64,000 nt of DNA from Notolepis coatsorum (taxonomy: Eukaryota; Chordata; Actinopteri; Aulopiformes; Paralepididae): contig OZ020591.1 of assembly GCA_963971535.1 (NCBI GenBank), positions 13,113,577 to 13,177,576 of the forward strand, written 5' to 3'. Positions 33,369 through 43,374 of this stretch are shown piece by piece. Numbering within the stretch: the first letter of the stretch is position 1; every line of letters begins with the position of its first letter. Under the pieces are notes generated by a model. The model was not told the origin of the DNA, made no database searches, and was given only the letters and a program-made list of their open reading frames with translations. The position numbers and the translations under genes are program-made.

Positions 33369-35165
33369 ATTTACATTTTTACATTTAGTCATTTAGCTGA
33401 CGCTTTTATCCAAAGCGACTTACAAGTTCTGTAAGACAAGCCATCAGGAAGGGCACAACTCTATCAGCTGAGTAACAATGTTCATCAAAGTGTTGAGTGC
33501 TACAGTGTAGGTTAGTTTATTAGGACAAGTGCATGACAGTATGGTTAGTTAGGGTTAGATTTATTTTTTATTTAATTTTTTTTTAATTCAGATAATGGTT
33601 GAAGAAGTGCGTCTTTAGTCGACGGCGAAAGATTGGACGTGTTTCGGCTGTCCTAACTGGGGTGGGTAGTTCATTCCACCATTGTGGGGCAAGGACTGAG
33701 AATAGGCGACTTCTCTTTGATGACCCTCCCGGAGCTTGGATAGGAGTAGGTCTGAGGCGGCCAGAAGATGCAGAGCGTAGGGGTCTTGAGGGTGTGTAGT
33801 TAGAGACCATTGACCGGAGGTAGGCGGGAGCGGTTCCCTTTGCCGCACGGTATGCTAGGTCGAGGGCCTTGAAGCGGATTCGTGCAGCAATGGGGAGCCA
33901 GTGCAGGTCCCTAAGAAGTGGGGTGACATGGGCCGACTTCGGTAGGTTTGAGATCAGGCGGGCCGCTGCGTTCTGAATGAGTTGAAGAGGCTTAGTGGCA
34001 GTGGCCGGGAGGCCAGCGAGCAGTGCGTTGCAGTAGTCGAGGCGGGAGATGACTGTTGATTGGACGAGGAGTTGGGTGACTTATTTTGTCAGGAAGGGGC
34101 GGATCCTTCTGACGTTGCTCAGGAGGAATCGGCAGGTTCTGGTTGTCGCTGCGATGTGAGCAGAGAAGTTCAACTGGTCGTCGAGGACAACACCAAGGTT
34201 CTTGGCGGTCGGGGACGCGGTCACAGCTGCATTCTCGACTGTGATGGAAAGGTCGGTCAGGGGGGAGGATTTGGCCGGCAGGTGGAGCAATTCTGTTTTG
34301 CTTAGGTTCAGTTTGAGGTGGTTGGTCGTCATCCAGGCGGAGATGTCGGACAGACAGGCCGAGATCCGCTCAGAGACGTGGATATCTGAGGGAGGGAAGG
34401 AGAGGAAGAGTTGAGTATCGTCGGCATAACAATGGTAGGAGAAGCCATGAGACGTGATAATGTTACCCAGTGATTTAGTGTAGAGGGAGATGAGAAGGGG
34501 TTCTAAAACCGAGCCCTGGGGGACACCCGTCCGCAGGGGGCGGGTGGCCGACAGGGTTCCTCTCCATGACACTTGGTAGGTGCTGTCATTGAGGTATGAT
34601 GACAGCCATGTCAGCGCAGAGCCAGCCACTCCCATTCCTGCGAGGGCCGCGAGGAGGATTTGGTGGTTGACTGTGTCGAAGGCTGCAGATAGATCTAGGA
34701 GAATCAGGACAGAGGAGAGGCCTTTCACTTTTGCTAAGTGAAGTGCCTCTGTGACCGCAATGAGGGCTGTCTCTGTGGAGTGACCAGTCCTGAAGCCTGA
34801 CTGATTAGGGTCTAGGAGGTCATTCTGTAAGAGATAAGCAGTAAGTTGCTTGGATACAGCACGTTCAAGTGTTTTAGAAAGAAAGGAGAGAAGAGAGACA
34901 GGACGGTAGTTGCCTATGACGGTAGGGTTCAGGGATGTTTTTTTTATGAGGGGCGTGACTCTGGCTTGTTTTAGGGAGGTGGGGACCACCCCCGAGTTGA
35001 GTGAGGAGTTGATGGTTGCAGTTAGGAATGGGAGGATGTCTGGTGCTATGGTCTGGAGGAGTGGGGAGGGTAGCCGGTCCAGCTGGCATGTAGTCGGACG
35101 GTTTGACGTTACCAGTGTCAGGGTCCCGGCTTCTAGGTCTAAGCACCTTCCAAGGGTTTTCGGCA
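33369..35165 (-). mobile_element. L2-type LINE inside the SWIM-YqaJ gene
   Basis: The left end is the well-known fish L2 3' tail in minus sense (TTTACATTTAGTCATTTAGC type, at 33370-33420). The right part is reverse transcriptase. 5' truncated (about 1.8 kb). The right border is uncertain by some tens of bases because no target duplication was found. Confidence 0.85.
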
Positions 35166-35169
35166 CCAT
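34081..35169 (-). CDS. L2-type LINE reverse transcriptase, partial
   Basis: 362 codons open. Motifs: ARVTPLIKKTSLNPTVIGNY-RPVS (about residues 69-92), LLDLSAAFDTVN (about 157), GVPQGSVLEPLL (about 214) and YADDTQLFLS (about 246), the catalytic Asp pair. Then LKLNLSKTELL and NLGVVLDDQLNFSAHI. The endonuclease and N-terminal half are missing, and a stop follows IRPFLTK. Downstream coding to the APQWWN region continues out of frame, so it cannot give a full protein. The first Met probably lies just outside the LINE and is not a real start. Confidence 0.85.
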   Translation of the reverse strand: MVPKTLGRCLDLEAGTLTLVTSNRPTTCQLDRLPSPLLQTIAPDILPFLTATINSSLNSGVVPTSLKQARVTPLIKKTSLNPTVIGNYRPVSLLSFLSKTLERAVSKQLTAYLLQNDLLDPNQSGFRTGHSTETALIAVTEALHLAKVKGLSSVLILLDLSAAFDTVNHQILLAALAGMGVAGSALTWLSSYLNDSTYQVSWRGTLSATRPLRTGVPQGSVLEPLLISLYTKSLGNIITSHGFSYHCYADDTQLFLSFPPSDIHVSERISACLSDISAWMTTNHLKLNLSKTELLHLPAKSSPLTDLSITVENAAVTASPTAKNLGVVLDDQLNFSAHIAATTRTCRFLLSNVRRIRPFLTK

Positions 35170-35693
35170 TCAGGCCAACACCATGGTTCACAAATATTTC
35201 CATGACTGAGGAGCAAGTAGAGGCCATAGCAGAGGCAACTTTGGATCAGGCACAATGTGCTGCATGGCACCAAGAGAGGGTCGGAAGGGTGACAGGAACA
35301 TCAGCTCACAGAGTACTGCACACATCCACCGACACACCGTCTGCAACACTGGTGAGAGACATTCTGGAAAAAGGCTCAACTAAAAACAGACTCATGGCTC
35401 CTGGAATTGTCTGGGGTAGGGAGCATGAACGAGATGCCATAGCTATTTATAAATACACTCTGTCCCTGGAAGGGTCCACAGCCCAAACCTGCATTAAGAC
35501 TACAGACGAAATTCACAAGGTCCACACAAACCTGAACACTCAAAGAGCTGGCTTCCGTGTGTCAATAGACAGGCCCTATACCGGTGTCAGTTGTGATACA
35601 TATGTGTCCTGTGAGTGCTGTGGGAGAGGAGCAGTGGAGGTGAAGTGTCCCTTGAAATGGGTTGATGTTGCTCCAGAAGATTGGCCTAAATAG

Positions 35694-36362
35694 CCAGCCT
35701 CATAATTAGCAAAGACCACCAGAGGCTCCACTCCCTGCGCCAGCTTAAAAAGTTTGGTGTGTTCAGGGAGGCGATGCTCAGCTTTTATAGAGCCACTGTG
35801 GAGAGTGTCCTTACCTTCTCAATGACTGTGTGGTACGGAAACACCACTGTCCATGATAGGGGACATTTAGAAAGAACTGTACGCACAGCGTCAAAAATCA
35901 TCGTCTGTGAGCTCCCCTCTGTGGCCTCCATTTATGCCACACAAATCAGGCGGAAAGGGGAAAACGTGATTAGGGACCCTTCTCACCCTGCTTACGACCT
36001 CTTTAACCCCCTTTCCTCTGGCAGAAGACTCCAAAGTCTCAGGTGCAGGACATCCCGTTTTAAAAACAGTACATATCCCGAGGCTGTCCGTCACCTGAAC
36101 TCAAGTACAAATGTACAGGCACTTTGCACAACAAGGGCTAGCACCAGCCAACATGCACTTTAAGGCAATATGCACTTTAAACTGGAACACTGAGCAATTT
36201 ATTTTAGACACTGTAGCATTTTTTTTTATTTTCTATTGTTTGTGTAAAACCTTTATTGTGGGGATTGTATTCTTGTGTTTTTATATTGTATGTTTTTAAC
36301 AATGTCTGTACTGTATGTGGCACCAAGACAAATCCCAATCAACCGTGTTGAAATGGCAATAA
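35694..36362 (+). pseudogene. LINE 3' end (CR1/L2/Rex1 group) with AATAAAG tail
   Basis: The reading SLIISKDHQRLHSLRQLKKF-GVFREAMLSFYRATVESVLT then SHPAYDLFNPLSSGRRL is the conserved C-terminal stretch of this LINE group. The 3' UTR ends GGCAATAAAGTTTCTATCTA, leading into the TATC repeat that serves as the element's tail. It abuts the YqaJ frame at its left. CTAAA occurs at both borders (35687 and 36575) and may be a short target duplication. Confidence 0.75.
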
Positions 36363-36576
<214 letters not shown>

Positions 36577-36779
36577 AAGACAAGACCGGCCATCTTTGTT
36601 GACACTGAGGAAGAACCACAGCTACTACACACAGGTAATACAGTAAAGATTCTTACACATAATAGTTAATGCTCTGTTCTCCTTGTGTGGGACACTCACC
36701 TCAGGTTCCAGAGCTACAGGTAAAATGCACTGGTTCACACATTCCTTATATTTAAGATCTAAGAGCTTGGGTTTATTTA

Positions 36780-37310
36780 TTTTATTCGTTTATTTGGACG
36801 GGACAATGGAAAATTAATGAACACTGTGGAGTGTAAAAATTGCCGGATTTAGCACGAGGCTAATTTCCATCCGTTGTCCCCAAACATAAAAACAGGACTC
36901 ATAGAAACAGTAAGAAATGTACAAATACATAAAAACAGGACTCATAGAAACAGTAAGAAATGTACAAATACATAAAAACAGGACACATAAAAACAGTAAA
37001 AAAAATTACAAATACATAACAGCATGTCACATGTGTTCACATGACTGGTTGGACTTCAGCCATTTCATTTAGTTGCCCTCTAAAAGAAGCAAGGGTGGGG
37101 CTTTCCCTTATGGAAATGGGGAGACTGTTCCATGTTTGACTGCCTTTTATGGACAGGACGTTTTGGCCAAACGTGGTCAGTCAACTTTGGACCATGCAGT
37201 CACCTCTGGCAAAATAGCAGATCCGGTTTGAGGAAGAATAGACACTGCAGTCGGCACGGTTTGCCACATCAAGGACCAGCGCAGGGATCCGAGTGTAATA
37301 TTTAACTTTG
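36780..37310 (-). mobile_element. LINE 3' UTR and C-terminus fragment
   Basis: TTTATTCGTTTATTTGGACG and CATCCGTTGTCCCCAAACAT are LINE 3'-UTR-like. In minus sense 37090-37180 reads GQNVLSIKGSQTWNSLPISI-RESPTL, a typical LINE C-terminus. A ~40-bp unit (ACATAAAAACAGGACTCATA) is repeated three times at 36885-37010. Confidence 0.65.
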
Positions 37311-37599
37311 TGTGTAATGAATCTATAATCTATGAGAGTTTCGCATTTGAATTGAATTACTGAAATAAAATTACTTTTCCACGATATTCTAATTTATTGA
37401 GCTGCACCTGTATATGCATACATAGTAGCAATATAACCAAAGTATATAAGAACATTTGAAAGTTTAAAGTAATGATTAGAACTAGAACAAAGAAGCATGG
37501 GAATAGAAGGGCTGGTATACAGGATGGAATACAAGATGATGGCTCAGGGCCATCTCCCCAGAGGGGCAGGAGAATCACTCAGAATCTAGTCTAGGATGG

Positions 37600-38132
37600 A
37601 ACCTACCTGGGTTCCATCCTAGAGGCAAATCTTTCCTGTGACAAAATGGCATCCAATGTAATAAAAAAAGTCAACCAACGAACTCGATTCTTGTACCGGA
37701 TCTCCTCTCTGGTAAACAAGAATACCCTGAAGACTCTAAGGGCGCTTTCACATATAGACTCTGGCAGGAGCACTCATTCAAGGGTACTACGACTATGCTT
37801 GAACCTCATGGTACCAAAGCACCTCAAAGGCGCTAAAAACAAAATTACAAACATCTCAAAACAAACTGGTCAGACTACTACTTGACCTTACTCCTAGAAC
37901 CCACCTCACCCCTGCCCACTTTGACAACCTAGGATGGCTTAGAGTAGACGACAAAGTACAGCAACTTGCAATGGGCCTCTACAAGATACACTACACCACT
38001 AAGATACCCATGTACAAGTATTTCCCAAAGGTCAATGAATTCCACGACCACAACACTAGAGGGAGTTCCACAAATCATGTTCAACCCAGATTCGGCTCAA
38101 ACAAGGGACTAAACACGTTTCGCAATTATACC
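37600..38132 (+). pseudogene. LINE family D, C-terminal part
   Basis: Contains MASNVIKKVNQRTRFLYRIS and the downstream stretch also present at 63480-64000. Compared with that copy it has a 25-bp extra piece at 37739-37763 that shifts the frame, plus other frame changes. The right end is cut at 38132 by a hAT-like terminus. The left ~50 bases overlap in content with the opposite-facing copy that ends at ~38610. Confidence 0.85.
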
Positions 38133-38590
38133 CAGGGAACAAAATTAACTTTTTGACTTACCAGCCATTTGGCTGGTAGATTTTAAAAACTACCAGTCAG
38201 GCAGATTTTTTACCAGCCAAAAATTAAAAATAGCTTTTTAGTATATCGCCATGTGTTATTATTACTATATAATACTCTCATATGCTATTTTCAATTAATA
38301 TCATAAACAACATAAGGAATATTAGCATAATTTTGAGTGGACTGAAGGAATGAGTCAGCGTTAATAGTTTTAAATGCAAATAATTTATTGAAACATAGAA
38401 GTGGGGTCGGGGACACACACACTGTTTCAACTCACCACCCCCGCATCATATTGTAGTCTAGTCTGTCTTCAAACTTCCACTCCTCTCGAAACCTTTTTAT
38501 ATTTGAATATCAACATTATCTGTGCATCCTCAGTAATCCTCAGTTTACTACAATATACTCCTCTCCTGAGTCCTGACTAGTGACTTCATC
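38133..38590. mobile_element. hAT-like MITE fragment (CAGGGAACAAAATTAAC end)
   Basis: CAGGGAACAAAATTAACTTT then TTGACTTACCAGCCATTTGG matches the family terminus seen inverted at 50885-50925 (GTTAATTTCGTGCCCTG). The rest is AT-rich and noncoding. Only one end is clear. Confidence 0.55.
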
Positions 38591-40739
38591 ATTGGATTGC
38601 CAAATTGGATGCCATTTTGTCACAGGAAAGATTAGCCTCTAGGATGGAACCCAGGTAGGTAATTTCATCTTTCCTTGTGATAAAATTGTCACCCACTGTA
38701 ACCGAGAAGCCGTCGGTCTTGCTGAGTTTGTTATTTGAACCGAAGAGAATGGACTCTGTTTTGCCCATGTGTAATGATAGTTTGTTGTCGGCGAGCCATA
38801 TGCAGATTTTGCCTAGTTCCGAGCTGAGGGCTTTTTCAACCTGTAACTTGTTCTTGTCAGAGACCAGCAGGGCTGAGTCGTCCGCAAACAGGAACAAGTT
38901 GCAGTCACAAGCTGACGACATGTCATTTGCATAAATTAGGAATAGTAGCGGTCCTAGTATGCTTCCTTGTGGAACACCACAGCTCACTCTGAGGGGGGGG
39001 GATAGGGTACCGTTTACCTCCACCATCTGTTCCCTCCCCTCCAGGTAGGATTGTATCCAGCTCACTGATAAAATATCAAAATCAATTGCTTTTAGCTTGT
39101 CAATCAGAATGGTGTGATTGACAGTGTCGAAGGCCTTTTGTAGGTCCAGCATGACCATGCCGCAGTATTTGCCCGCGTCCACCTCTTGTTTGATGTGGTC
39201 GTTCAAGTAGAGAAGGCATGTGTCAGTGGAGTGGGATGTTCTGAAACCAGATTGGAATTCGTAGATTAGATTTTTTTCCGTGAGGTACTTTTCGACCTGT
39301 TCGTATACTATTTTTTCCATGACTTTTGAGATGGATGTAAGGATAGAAACAGGGCGGTAGTTGCCCGGGTCTAATTTGCTGCCCTTTTTGTGCAGGGGTG
39401 TTACTCTCGCAATTTTGAAGTCCTTGGGGACGTGTCCCTGTTTTTTGGAGAGGTTTATTATGTGTGTGATGACTGGGGTGATGGCTGCAGCTGAGTCTCT
39501 GAGGAATTTGGAGGGGATGTTGTCATGGCCAGTGGCCTTGTTTGGTTGGAGGGCGCTCAGTTTTTTGAGTACCTCATCTGTAGTTACCATTTCCAGTTTG
39601 AAGTCGTCTTTGTGGACGCCTAGGTTCTTGTAGTATGCTACTATGTGTTCTACCCCATACTGCCCTGAGTGGGAGGGTAGTTTGTTTACCAGTGTTGTGG
39701 CTATGTTTGTGAAGAAAGTGTTTAAGTAATTGGCTACATCCAGCTTGTCTGTGATGAGCGTGTTGTCCATCTTTATGTTTATGTTTGAGAACCTGGTTTT
39801 AAGTTTTTTACTGCAGCCTAGTTGATTGTTGAGTAATTTCCAAAGTTCACATGGTTTATTTTTGTTTTCCTCGGTTTTGTCATTGATGACATTTTTTTTA
39901 GCAGTTTTGATCATGGAGTTTACGTCATTTCTTAGTCTGTTTCTTTCTAGTTTGAGTTCAGTCACGTGGTCTTGGAGTTCACTGCTCGTGCTTTTGGTAA
40001 GCTTTGACTGGCTTTTACGAAACTCAGAGCATTTTTTGTCTCTGGCTTTCATAGCGGTCAGTATTTCAGTGTGCATCCATGGCTCAGCGCGATTTTTTAC
40101 TCTGGTGGTTCTTAGGGGGGCCATGTTGTTTAGTATTGATGAAAATTTGGTTTTGAAGCCAAGCCAAGTTTCTTCCACCAGTGTACCATTGAGTTCATCT
40201 GACCAGTCCAGACTCTCCAGTTCAAGGTTAAAGGCCTCGCTAGAGTAGGTTTTGAGGTCTCTAGATGTGACTGTTTTGTGACAGCCAGCCTTTAGTTTTA
40301 GCTTTTTGCGGGTACAGAATATCATATAATGATCACTTAACCCACATGCTATAACCCCTTTATTGGAGATCTTGGACTTGTCAGAGGTCAGTATGAGGTC
40401 AATGGTAGTCTGAGTTGATTCACATATCCTTGTGGGTTGGGTGATTAGCTGGCTGAGGCCGTGCAGATCACAAAACCTATTGAAGGATTTGAAGACGGGT
40501 GCATCTTTTTGTTGCATATCCGTGTTCCAATCCCCAATAAGAATTTTTTCCGCATCCTCAGCTCCAGCTAAGCACACATCCAGAGTATCATAAAAGCCAG
40601 TTTGATCTGGCGGTCTGTATATTGTGCCGACTAGAACAGATTTTGCCCTTTCAAATAAAATGTCCACCCATACGGTTTCAATTGTCTCATGATGAAGGTC
40701 AGTACGGGTAATGGATTTGGTGTCCTTATGCATGTACAT
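38589..40739 (-). CDS. LINE family D endonuclease-reverse transcriptase, partial
   Basis: 716 codons. The endonuclease part shows GTIYRPP (about 37), LIGDWNTD (about 70) and GLSDHYMIF (about 137). The reverse transcriptase shows RVTPLHKKGSKLDPGNYRPV (about 450), MLDLQKAFDTVNH (about 536), CGVPQGSILGPLLFLIYAND (about 590) and LFLFADDSALLV with the catalytic Asp pair (about 617). The first Met is internal to the endonuclease: upstream DNA still encodes YTIVRNDRNQYGGGVCMY, so the true start was further 5'. The last residues (NLAIQ) leave the family consensus, which continues NVIKKVNQRTRF. Confidence 0.88.
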   Translation of the reverse strand: MYMHKDTKSITRTDLHHETIETVWVDILFERAKSVLVGTIYRPPDQTGFYDTLDVCLAGAEDAEKILIGDWNTDMQQKDAPVFKSFNRFCDLHGLSQLITQPTRICESTQTTIDLILTSDKSKISNKGVIACGLSDHYMIFCTRKKLKLKAGCHKTVTSRDLKTYSSEAFNLELESLDWSDELNGTLVEETWLGFKTKFSSILNNMAPLRTTRVKNRAEPWMHTEILTAMKARDKKCSEFRKSQSKLTKSTSSELQDHVTELKLERNRLRNDVNSMIKTAKKNVINDKTEENKNKPCELWKLLNNQLGCSKKLKTRFSNINIKMDNTLITDKLDVANYLNTFFTNIATTLVNKLPSHSGQYGVEHIVAYYKNLGVHKDDFKLEMVTTDEVLKKLSALQPNKATGHDNIPSKFLRDSAAAITPVITHIINLSKKQGHVPKDFKIARVTPLHKKGSKLDPGNYRPVSILTSISKVMEKIVYEQVEKYLTEKNLIYEFQSGFRTSHSTDTCLLYLNDHIKQEVDAGKYCGMVMLDLQKAFDTVNHTILIDKLKAIDFDILSVSWIQSYLEGREQMVEVNGTLSPPLRVSCGVPQGSILGPLLFLIYANDMSSACDCNLFLFADDSALLVSDKNKLQVEKALSSELGKICIWLADNKLSLHMGKTESILFGSNNKLSKTDGFSVTVGDNFITRKDEITYLGSILEANLSCDKMASNLAIQ

Positions 40740-41122
40740 ACAAACACCACCTCCATACTGGTTTCTGTCATTACGGACTATAGTATAGTTCTCTAACTAA
40801 GCTTTGTTGTTGTCTCCGTGAGGTCTGTGTGTTGGTGTGTGGGGAGGGGGGAGGGGGGGGTCCTTTGTCCTGTGTCTTCTCTGGCGGCAACCCTTTGTCC
40901 TCCTGGGCTGGTAAACATAGCCATCCTGGCTAGGTTGGCTAATTTAGCAGGCGATTTGACCGTGGGGTTGCCGGTTGGGGGGGCTTTGTTGTCGTGGGTG
41001 GGAAGGGGGGAGGGGGGGGGAGGGTCCCGCGCCGTGCTGGTACAACAAAGGACTTGTTCCTGGATGTTTTCGCTGTTAGCTCTGCTGGCTAGCCGGCTAT
41101 CGGGCGTTGAGATGTTTAAATC

Positions 41123-42437
41123 TAGAGCCATATGAAATCCGTTTTATTATTTTCCAAATTCCATTTTATTTTTTCCCAAATTCCATTTTTTCCGTTTTAA
41201 TATTTTGGAATTCTGTATTTTGCTTTTTATGCTCATTTTACCATCAGAAATAGTGTCTAATAAGTGGGAATGAATAAATGTCCACAATTGAATAAGATAT
41301 AACAGTCCATTTAATGTTTTTAAGTGCTGCAACTCAGAAATACAGTTCAATTTTACACAATATTTTTCAATTAATATTGTGACAAAATAAAAATACATAT
41401 TTCAAGTGTAAACAATAGATACAGCTAGCTACTACTGACATTATCACAATGACAATGTCAGTAACCTAGCTATATCTATTATATTGTGATGAAATATAGT
41501 AATGCATAATTTAGGCACCTTTAGTTTAGTTTATTTCGATTATAAAGGACAGTGTATAATGACAATCGTTTGCATTAAACAAATGGATGAGTGCACCAGA
41601 TTTAGCAAGAAGCTATCATTTCCATCTATAGTCCTATGTACTCTAACGTTTCATAGCTATTTAAGTTTATTTAGATTATAAAGGGCAGTGTATAATGACA
41701 ATCGTTTGCATTAAACAAATGGATGAGTGCACCAGATTTAGCAAGAAGCTATCATTTCCATCTATAGTCCTATGTACTGTAACATTTCATAGCTATTTAA
41801 GTTTATTTAGATTATAAAGGGCAGTGTATAATGACAATCGTTTGCATTAAACAAATGGATGGGTGCATCAGATTTAGCTAGAACTTCTAGAAGCTATCAT
41901 TTCCATCTATAGTCCTATAACGTTACATAGCTATTTAAGTGTATTTAGTTTATAAAGGACAGTGTGTAATGACAATCGTTTGCATTAAACAAATGGATGG
42001 GTGCACTAGATTTAGCTAGAAGCTAAACGTCCTAACGTTATAGCTATTTAATCACAATAGTGTCGCAAGTGTTTTTGCGGGTCCAGTCCACGGAACGTTG
42101 ACAGAATTAGCAAAACACCTTATCACCGGAGGCATAAAAGTCATTAGGATACTGTTCTGCTCTGAATTGAGGGCTTATTGTGGATTTTTTTAGCTTCTTG
42201 ACGATGTTAACACTGAAGCAGCCAGACGCTTGAGCACCGCTTGTGTTGTGTGTAACACGCTGTAGCGTCCCGCCTCCCCGGTCGCGTGTGCACCAAACGT
42301 TCTACCCAAAAACGAAATTTCAGTCCAGATTAGGCCAAATTCTGCAATATTCCACGTTTTGCAGTTGATTCCATTTTTATTGGTTAATTCCGCGATTCCG
42401 TCCGCGATTCCGTGAACGCGGATTTCATATGGCTCTA
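41123..42437. mobile_element. hAT-type element with 8-bp target duplication
   Basis: Terminal inverted repeats TAGAGCCATATGAAATCCG / CGGATTTCATATGGCTCTA and a perfect 8-bp duplication TTTAAATC (41115-41122 and 42438-42445). 1315 bp, no transposase. Subterminal parts repeat TTCCATTTT/AATTCCGCGATTCC words. The middle (41520-42055) holds four tandem copies of a ~140-bp unit starting near TTTATTTAGATTATAAAGG. Its removal reconnects the LINE reading frame (TRDLNISTPDSR). Confidence 0.92.
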
Positions 42438-42482
42438 TTTAAATCCCGCGTCGAGTTGGTCGTCATGGTTTCGACCCTCGGT

Positions 42483-43019
42483 TCACCTCCTCTCGTCTGC
42501 CTCACGTGTGCTCGTCTGCTGCGGCGTCATTGGGGAAGAGTCGCCGTCCGCGCTGTGGATGTAGCCACGGGTCGAGTTGTTGATGTTGTTGTTGGTCGCG
42601 ATGGAAACCTCCCTCGCTTCTTGCGCTGCCAGACCAAGTCTTCTAGCCTGAGTTCTGGTCAAGACCGGGCCTGGGTTTAAATGAATGTCTCCCGAAAGTA
42701 GCAGAACCAGGATGATCATGGTCCTACGGTCCAATCTGCCATTCGGGGGTACGTTTTTACGTACCGGGCTCGCTGTTAGTAACGTGTGTATAGCCGCCGT
42801 TCCGACGTGTAGATGTTTCTTTTCAGAGCCATTGAGAAGGTAGAAGTCACTGTGGGTCTCGTTAAATCCGTTTTCACTTCTCTCCACTTCTGTTTGATGT
42901 TGCTTCATTGATGAATTGAGGTATAAATCCGTAATCCATATTAGCAGGAGGAGAAAATGTGCACAAAACCTTGTTGATTTGGTTCTGTGGTGAGAGCTCT
43001 CAGTAATGCGACTGCTCAT
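42483..43019 (-). CDS. LINE family D first open frame with 2A-like motif
   Basis: 178 codons. There are hydrophobic stretches FCAHFLLLLIWITDLYL (about 20-36) and MIILVLLL (about 104), directly followed by SGDIHLNPGP. This matches the 2A/NPGP ribosome-skipping motif (DxExNPGP) except for His in place of Glu. NPGP motifs at the start of LINE proteins are known in CR1/L2-like elements. A stop follows EADERR, and the next Met (MTTNSTRDLN) begins the second frame. Whether the motif still works with His is open. Confidence 0.65.
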   Translation of the reverse strand: MSSRITESSHHRTKSTRFCAHFLLLLIWITDLYLNSSMKQHQTEVERSENGFNETHSDFYLLNGSEKKHLHVGTAAIHTLLTASPVRKNVPPNGRLDRRTMIILVLLLSGDIHLNPGPVLTRTQARRLGLAAQEAREVSIATNNNINNSTRGYIHSADGDSSPMTPQQTSTREADERR

Positions 43020-43374
43020 GACTGCGCCGGATGTGTTATGTGCTACTACTGAGTTAGTGAGAACGTGTGAGTTAGGTCAGAAACTGTTGCGACTCTCTGT
43101 ATAGAGAGACATGTGCATTTATTCAGCTCGTTACTAATAATGACCGAACATCTCAACTGTTGAGCGTTTCAGCCACTGTGTGTCACTTTACTTGAGAGGC
43201 TATGCTGCTGAAATGCTTCTAGGATGAGGTTGGATGGAGGAGATAGCAGCAAACAGGTCTCTCCACACAGAGGAGACAACATTCTATCCTCTGGACAGGA
43301 CAGGAGATTCCTTTAGTGATCTACTTGGGGAGATTCAGTCTCATAGCAGCAGGGGGTACAGGTATGGTCTTGAT
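43020..43374 (-). other. LINE upstream region sharing the 4.8-5.0 kb module
   Basis: GAGAGACATGTGCATTTATT and CATCTCAACTGTTGAGCGTT are the reverse complement of 4890-4950. 43240-43370 reads as possible decayed coding DNA that I cannot assign. Confidence 0.45.

Larger units (their letters stand above)
32193..35693 (+). pseudogene. SWIM zinc-finger / YqaJ-nuclease gene split by a LINE
   Basis: Exons placed by splice consensus and phase: 32193-32355 (starts MSTLPAAEKCRYLNK, contains CFGGQCPF), 32731-32959, 33088-~33368, then ~35166-35693 beyond an L2 LINE. The junction of exons 2 and 3 creates a SWIM finger, CDCMAGLGETCSH (CxC..CxH), so the intron splits the zinc site. The last part (AAWHQERVGRVTGTSAHRVL ... 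CCGRGAVEVKCPLKW) resembles YqaJ/lambda-exonuclease domains, with the E-x-K core in VEVKC. SWIM plus YqaJ proteins are numerous in fish and, from memory, accompany the transposase of ISL2EU-type DNA transposons. The antisense L2 insertion and an abrupt end at 35693 against a second LINE make this copy broken. No transposase is seen near it. Confidence 0.72.
38610..43019 (-). mobile_element. LINE family D, long copy interrupted by a hAT element
   Basis: In minus sense: a 5' reading frame with a 2A-like motif (43019-42483), a second short frame (42456 into 40793) cut by a hAT element at 41123-42437, then a 716-codon endonuclease-RT frame (40739-38589). The endonuclease lacks its N-terminal part at about 40800. 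The 3' part after KMASN is lost here, but other copies of it lie at 37600, 44233-44632 and 63480. Confidence 0.8.

Noticed and set aside
36577-36640. A further exon of the SWIM-YqaJ gene (RPAIFVDTEEEPQLLHT, then a GT donor)
   Set aside because: Possible, but no acceptor can be shown because the microsatellite precedes it, and the frame does not follow from the last YqaJ codons.
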